From NCBI RefSeq assembly GCF_900103845.1, contig NZ_FNIJ01000013.1:124001-188000 (forward strand): a DNA stretch of 64,000 nucleotides, given 5' to 3'. A model generated the notes under the pieces. The model was not told the DNA's origin, ran no database searches, and worked only from the letters and a program-made list of their open reading frames with translations. The stretch is from Pseudomonas jinjuensis. GTDB lineage: Bacteria; Pseudomonadota; Gammaproteobacteria; Pseudomonadales; Pseudomonadaceae. This document shows, one piece after another, positions 57,521 through 64,000 of this stretch. A program made the translations under genes and the position numbers. Each line of letters opens with the position of its first letter. Position 1 is the first letter of the stretch.

Positions 57521-57920
57521 GGGTACTGTCAGCCCCTCCCGGGGATTCGCCCTCGGTTCCCGGGCGGGGTCGGTTGCGCAACAGGCGTTTCCAGAGTTTG
57601 CCGAACTGCAGGTGCAACTCGGGATTCTCCATGTCGCCCAGGCCCCTGCGCGCGATGATCACGATGTCCAATCCTCCCAGGGATTCCTGGTTGTGGCGGA
57701 AGGACTCGCGGATGATGCGTTTGAGGCGGTTGCGCTCGACGGCGAGCTTGACGTTCTTCTTGCCGATCACCAGGCCGAGGCGGGGATGATCGAGACCGTT
57801 TTCGCGCGCCAGCAGCAGGACATGCTTGCCGGGAACCTTGGTGGTGGGAGAGTCGAAGACTGCGGTGAATTGCCGGGAGGTCAGTAGACGCTTATCCCGG
57901 ACGAAGTCCCGACTCACCAC
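57513..57920 (-). CDS. rnpA: RnpA, protein subunit of ribonuclease P
   Basis: A 135-residue basic protein that helps the catalytic RNA mature tRNA 5' ends. The RNR motif [17 protein letters not shown] and [17 protein letters not shown] are typical, with a Pseudomonas-type C-terminal extension. The start is a GTG at 57920 with a second GTG adjacent; homologues read MVSRDF, which supports 57920. It lies 14 bases after rpmH. Confidence 0.95.
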   Translation of the reverse strand: MVSRDFVRDKRLLTSRQFTAVFDSPTTKVPGKHVLLLARENGLDHPRLGLVIGKKNVKLAVERNRLKRIIRESFRHNQESLGGLDIVIIARRGLGDMENPELHLQFGKLWKRLLRNRPRPGTEGESPGGADSTHA

Positions 57921-57934
57921 CTGTGCTGGGCAAA

Positions 57935-58069
57935 TCAGACGGTCAGACGCTTACGGCCTTTGGCACGACGGCGAGAGAGGACCTGACGGCCGTTCTTGGT
58001 AGCCATGCGAGCGCGGAAACCGTGTACGCGAGCGCGCTTGAGGGTGCTGGGTTGGAAAGTACGTTTCAT
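57935..58069 (-). CDS. rpmH: Ribosomal protein L34
   Basis: A 44-residue, highly basic protein with the full family sequence: [20 protein letters not shown], then [20 protein letters not shown] and RLTV. First gene of the rpmH-rnpA-yidD-yidC run leading away from oriC, with a consensus-like promoter at 58130-58158. Confidence 0.98.
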
Positions 58070-58129
58070 GATTGGTACCTGGGTTTTGACGACTTGAGGT
58101 CGTAGTGACCCCGTTTAAAGAGACCGGCG

Positions 58130-58158
58130 ATTCTAGTGAAATCCCTGAGTCAGGTCAA
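58130..58158 (-). promoter_or_regulatory. Sigma70-type promoter of rpmH
   Basis: On the minus strand TTGACC (58153-58158), a 17-base spacer and TAGAAT (58130-58135) closely match the -35/-10 consensus. It lies 61 bases upstream of the rpmH ATG and borders the oriC AT-rich tract. Confidence 0.8.
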
Positions 58159-58159
58159 T

Positions 58160-58560
58160 TTCCAACCAGCAGTCGCGGTGAAGTCGCATTGAAATAGAAG
58201 AAAGGAAGGAAATTTTCTTTGAAAGCTGGTTATGTTTATTGAAACTGGTTCGCCAGGATTCTGTGGATAACCCAGTGCAGGCGTTGATCCATGCGCTTTT
58301 CAGCAAGGCAAAACCCTGCGCACAGGCTGTGCTGCGCATGTGCCGTTCCGGTTGGCAGCCTGGGGGTGAATGCCGATGTTATCCACAGGTGATTTTTCCA
58401 CAGATTCGATCCCAGGGTTATCCCGGCAGGGATACATTCGTTATCCACAAAGCTCAGTCATCGCTCCGCCTGCGACATTCTGCTTCATTAAGGCCTTGAT
58501 TTTGCTTGGTGACGGACACGCTTCTCGTGTGGATAAGTCCTCCGCCCGGGGCTACAATAG
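58160..58560. other. oriC, chromosomal replication origin
   Basis: The rpmH-dnaA gap holds four perfect DnaA boxes: TGTGGATAA at 58262-58270 and 58528-58536, and TTATCCACA at 58379-58387 and 58441-58449. A near box TTTTCCACA is at 58394-58402. An AT-rich stretch at about 58185-58250 (GAAGAAAGGAAGGAAATTTT, GGTTATGTTTATTGAAAC) is the likely unwinding element. This is the known location of the Pseudomonas origin. Confidence 0.93.
58528..58558 (+). promoter_or_regulatory. Possible dnaA promoter overlapped by a DnaA box
   Basis: TACAAT (58553-58558) is a good -10 element 49 bases upstream of the dnaA GTG. The position expected for the -35 element falls inside the DnaA box 58528-58536, which would allow DnaA to repress its own gene. 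No clear -35 hexamer is visible. Confidence 0.55.
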
Positions 58561-58607
58561 GCGACTGATTTTTTCGCTCCACGCCTTTCCTTATCTGGGG
58601 GATATCC

Positions 58608-60164
58608 GTGTCCGTGGAACTTTGGCAGCAGTGCGTGGAATTGCTCCGCGACGAGCTGCCGTCCCAACAATTCAATACCTGGATCCGCCCCTTGCAGGTC
58701 GAAGCCGAGGGGGAGGAGCTGCGGGTGTACGCGCCCAACCGCTTCGTGCTGGACTGGGTCAATGAGAAGTACATGGGCCGCATGCTCGAGCTGCTCGGCG
58801 AACGGGGTAACGGACAGATCCCGGCGCTCTCCTTACTGATAGGCAGCCGCCGCAGCCGTACACCGCGACCGGCGCTGGTCCCGCAAAGCCCACCGACGCC
58901 GACCATCAAGCGCCAGCCGACGCCGGCCGAGGTGCGGGCCGCCAAGGCCGAGGCCTACCAGGCCGAATTGCCTGCACAGCAGGCGGCGGCCCAGGTGCAG
59001 CAGATGCAGCTGTCGATGCAGCAGCCGATCGCCGACCTCGACGAATCCAGCCCGAGCATCGATCCGCTCGCCGCGGCGATGCCGGTTGCCGCTCCGGCCG
59101 TGCGCACCGAGCGCACCGTGCAGGTGGAAGGCGCGCTCAAGCACACCAGCTACCTGAACCGCACCTTCACCTTCGAGAACTTCGTCGAGGGCAAGTCCAA
59201 CCAGCTGGCGCGCGCCGCCGCCTGGCAGGTGGCGGACAACCTCAAGCACGGCTACAACCCGCTGTTCCTGTATGGCGGCGTCGGCCTGGGGAAAACTCAC
59301 CTGATGCATGCTGTGGGTAACCACCTGCTGAAGAAGAATCCGAACGCCAAGGTCGTGTACCTGCATTCGGAGCGCTTCGTCGCGGACATGGTCAAGGCGC
59401 TGCAGCTGAACGCGATCAACGAGTTCAAGCGCTTCTACCGCTCGGTGGATGCGTTGCTGATCGACGACATCCAGTTCTTCGCCCGCAAGGAGCGCTCCCA
59501 GGAAGAGTTTTTCCACACCTTCAACGCGCTCCTCGAAGGTGGCCAGCAGGTGATCCTCACCAGCGACCGCTATCCGAAGGAAATCGAAGGCCTGGAAGAA
59601 CGCCTGAAGTCGCGCTTCGGCTGGGGCCTGACGGTGGCGGTGGAGCCGCCGGAGCTGGAAACCCGCGTGGCGATCCTGATGAAGAAGGCCGAGCAGGCGA
59701 AGATCGAACTGCCGCACGACGCCGCGTTCTTCATCGCCCAGCGCATCCGCTCCAACGTCCGTGAGCTGGAAGGCGCGCTGAAGCGGGTGATCGCCCACTC
59801 CCACTTCATGGGCCGACCGATCACCATCGAGCTGATCCGCGAGTCGCTGAAGGACCTGCTGGCCCTGCAGGACAAGCTGGTCAGCATCGACAACATCCAG
59901 CGCACCGTCGCCGAGTACTACAAGATCAAGATCGCCGACCTGCTGTCGAAGCGGCGATCCCGTTCGGTGGCGCGTCCGCGCCAGGTCGCCATGGCGTTGT
60001 CCAAGGAACTGACCAACCACAGTCTGCCGGAGATCGGCGTTGCTTTCGGCGGTCGCGACCACACGACCGTGCTGCACGCCTGCCGCAAGATCGCCGAATT
60101 GAAGGAATCCGACGCGGACATCCGCGAGGATTACAAGAACCTGCTGCGTACGCTGACCACCTGA
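58608..60164 (+). CDS. dnaA: DnaA, replication initiator
   Basis: A 518-residue AAA+ initiator. Domain I begins [21 protein letters not shown] long Gln/Ala/Pro-rich linker (about 80-180) is followed by the AAA+ domain with Walker [13 protein letters not shown] and Walker [10 protein letters not shown]. The DNA-binding domain carries the signature [18 protein letters not shown]. The start is GTG at 58608 with GGGGGA upstream. First gene of dnaA-dnaN-recF-gyrB. Confidence 0.98.
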   Translation: MSVELWQQCVELLRDELPSQQFNTWIRPLQVEAEGEELRVYAPNRFVLDWVNEKYMGRMLELLGERGNGQIPALSLLIGSRRSRTPRPALVPQSPPTPTIKRQPTPAEVRAAKAEAYQAELPAQQAAAQVQQMQLSMQQPIADLDESSPSIDPLAAAMPVAAPAVRTERTVQVEGALKHTSYLNRTFTFENFVEGKSNQLARAAAWQVADNLKHGYNPLFLYGGVGLGKTHLMHAVGNHLLKKNPNAKVVYLHSERFVADMVKALQLNAINEFKRFYRSVDALLIDDIQFFARKERSQEEFFHTFNALLEGGQQVILTSDRYPKEIEGLEERLKSRFGWGLTVAVEPPELETRVAILMKKAEQAKIELPHDAAFFIAQRIRSNVRELEGALKRVIAHSHFMGRPITIELIRESLKDLLALQDKLVSIDNIQRTVAEYYKIKIADLLSKRRSRSVARPRQVAMALSKELTNHSLPEIGVAFGGRDHTTVLHACRKIAELKESDADIREDYKNLLRTLTT

Positions 60165-60201
60165 GGCCAAACCGCAGCCCCACGAGGCAAGGGACTAGAC
60201 C

Positions 60202-61308
60202 ATGCATTTCACTATTCAGCGCGAAGCTCTGTTGAAACCCCTGCAACTGGTCGCTGGCGTCGTGGAGCGCCGCCAGACGCTGCCGGTTCTTTCCAACGTC
60301 CTGCTGGTCGTCGAAGGCCAGCAGCTGTCGCTGACCGGTACCGACCTCGAAGTCGAACTGGTGGGCCGCGTCGCTCTCGAAGAGCCTGCCGAACCGGGCG
60401 AGATCACCGTGCCGGCGCGCAAGCTGATGGACATCTGCAAGAGTCTGCCGAGCGATGCGCTGATCGACATCCGCATCGACGAGCAGAAACTCCTGCTCAA
60501 GGCCGGCCGTAGCCGCTTCACCCTGTCGACGCTGCCGGCGAACGACTTCCCCACCGTCGAGGAAGGTCCGGGTTCGCTGACCTTCAGCCTCGGCCAGAGC
60601 AAGCTGCGCCGGCTGATCGACCGCACCAGTTTCGCCATGGCCCAGCAGGACGTGCGCTACTACCTGAACGGCATGCTGCTGGAAGTCAGCGGCGAAACCC
60701 TGCGCGCGGTCGCCACCGACGGCCACCGTCTGGCCATGTGCGCGCTGCAGAACGCGGTTCCGGGCCAGCAGGATCGCCACCAGGTGATCGTGCCGCGCAA
60801 GGGCATTCTTGAAATGGCGCGCCTGCTCACCGAGCAGGACGGCGAAGTCAGCATCGTCCTCGGCCAGCATCACATTCGCGCCACCACCGGTGAATTCACC
60901 TTCACCTCCAAGCTGGTCGACGGCAAGTTCCCGGACTACGAGCGTGTGGTGCCGAAGGGCGGCGACAAGATCGTGATCGGCGAGCGGCAGCTGCTGCGCG
61001 AGGCATTCAGCCGTACCGCGATCCTGTCGAACGAGAAGTACCGTGGCATCCGCCTGCAGCTGTCCAACGGCCTGCTGAAAATCCAGGCGAACAACCCGGA
61101 GCAGGAGGAAGCGGAGGAAGAAGTCCAGGTCGACTACAACGGCAGCGCGCTGGAGATCGGCTTCAACGTCAGCTACCTGCTCGACGTGCTCGGCGTCATG
61201 GGCACCGAGCAGGTGCGCATGATCCTCTCCGATGCCAACAGCAGCGCCCTGCTGCAGGACGCTGAAAGCGAAGACTCCGCCTACGTCGTCATGCCGATGC
61301 GTCTCTGA
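60202..61308 (+). CDS. dnaN: DnaN, DNA polymerase III sliding clamp (beta)
   Basis: A 368-residue clamp of three similar domains, beginning MHFTIQREALLKPLQLVAGV and ending AYVVMPMRL, the conserved C-terminal tail. It encircles DNA and tethers polymerase. Normal length. It starts 37 bases after dnaA. Confidence 0.98.
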   Translation: MHFTIQREALLKPLQLVAGVVERRQTLPVLSNVLLVVEGQQLSLTGTDLEVELVGRVALEEPAEPGEITVPARKLMDICKSLPSDALIDIRIDEQKLLLKAGRSRFTLSTLPANDFPTVEEGPGSLTFSLGQSKLRRLIDRTSFAMAQQDVRYYLNGMLLEVSGETLRAVATDGHRLAMCALQNAVPGQQDRHQVIVPRKGILEMARLLTEQDGEVSIVLGQHHIRATTGEFTFTSKLVDGKFPDYERVVPKGGDKIVIGERQLLREAFSRTAILSNEKYRGIRLQLSNGLLKIQANNPEQEEAEEEVQVDYNGSALEIGFNVSYLLDVLGVMGTEQVRMILSDANSSALLQDAESEDSAYVVMPMRL

Positions 61309-61318
61309 CGCCGCCTGA

Positions 61319-64000
<2,682 letters not shown>

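Overview
The window is a high-GC Pseudomonas chromosome segment that ends at the replication origin. The order rpmH-oriC-dnaA-dnaN-recF-gyrB, the rnpA-yidD-yidC-mnmE-mnmG-rsmG-parA-parB block, the atpIBEFHAGDC operon, glmU, and the neighbourhood gltP / DUF1328 protein / algB-kinB / ampDh2 match the origin-proximal gene order I know from the P. aeruginosa group. The nos cluster lies close to the origin, which is not where P. aeruginosa PAO1 carries it, so this is more likely a relative of P. aeruginosa than PAO1 itself. No rRNA, tRNA, CRISPR array or intact insertion sequence was seen.

Layout. 1-7480 (minus): a c551-like cytochrome followed by nosR-nosZ-nosD-nosF-nosY (nosY cut by the window edge), the nitrous oxide respiration system. 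7500-9100: a perfect ANR/DNR box, then a decayed denitrification patch holding a frameshifted nirQ/norQ-like start, a frameshifted dnr-like sensor domain, an intact dnrN/ytfE and an orphan Crp/Fnr-type helix-turn-helix fragment. 9348-12244: a lipoprotein plus DUF3142-like pair. 12288-16362: trhP, then zwf and hexR diverging from a HexR-type operator. 16483-19100: a nitrate/sulfonate/taurine-type ABC importer. 19452-35700: accessory genes (large secreted protein, AEC carrier, CitMHS transporter, TerC, PQQ-type dehydrogenase, Na/Pi cotransporter, M16 peptidase, GNAT, SpmA-SpmB fusion, gltP, wrbA, two small proteins). 36015-42032: algB-kinB, ampDh2, a MarC protein, glmU. 42149-49286: ATP synthase. 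49436-64000: partition, tRNA modification, membrane insertion, oriC and the replication operon, with gyrB cut by the window edge.

How parts work together. NosZ reduces N2O to N2. NosR and probably the leading cytochrome supply electrons, and NosDFY serves copper-site maturation. The nos promoter, dnrN and an unrelated GNAT gene each carry an FNR-type box, suggesting shared oxygen or NO control. The nirQ-like and dnr-like remnants suggest that this locus once held more of the denitrification regulon. ParA/ParB and two perfect parS sites inside recF form the origin segregation system. oriC has four perfect DnaA boxes and an AT-rich stretch, and a similar AT-rich, DnaA-box region lies between mnmG and mnmE.

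Repeats. REP-like inverted repeats with GTAGGAGC ends and a second family bounded by GTAGGGT/ACCCTAC fill many intergenic gaps. The DnaA 9-mer TTATCCACA occurs 20 times across the window, far more than chance would give.
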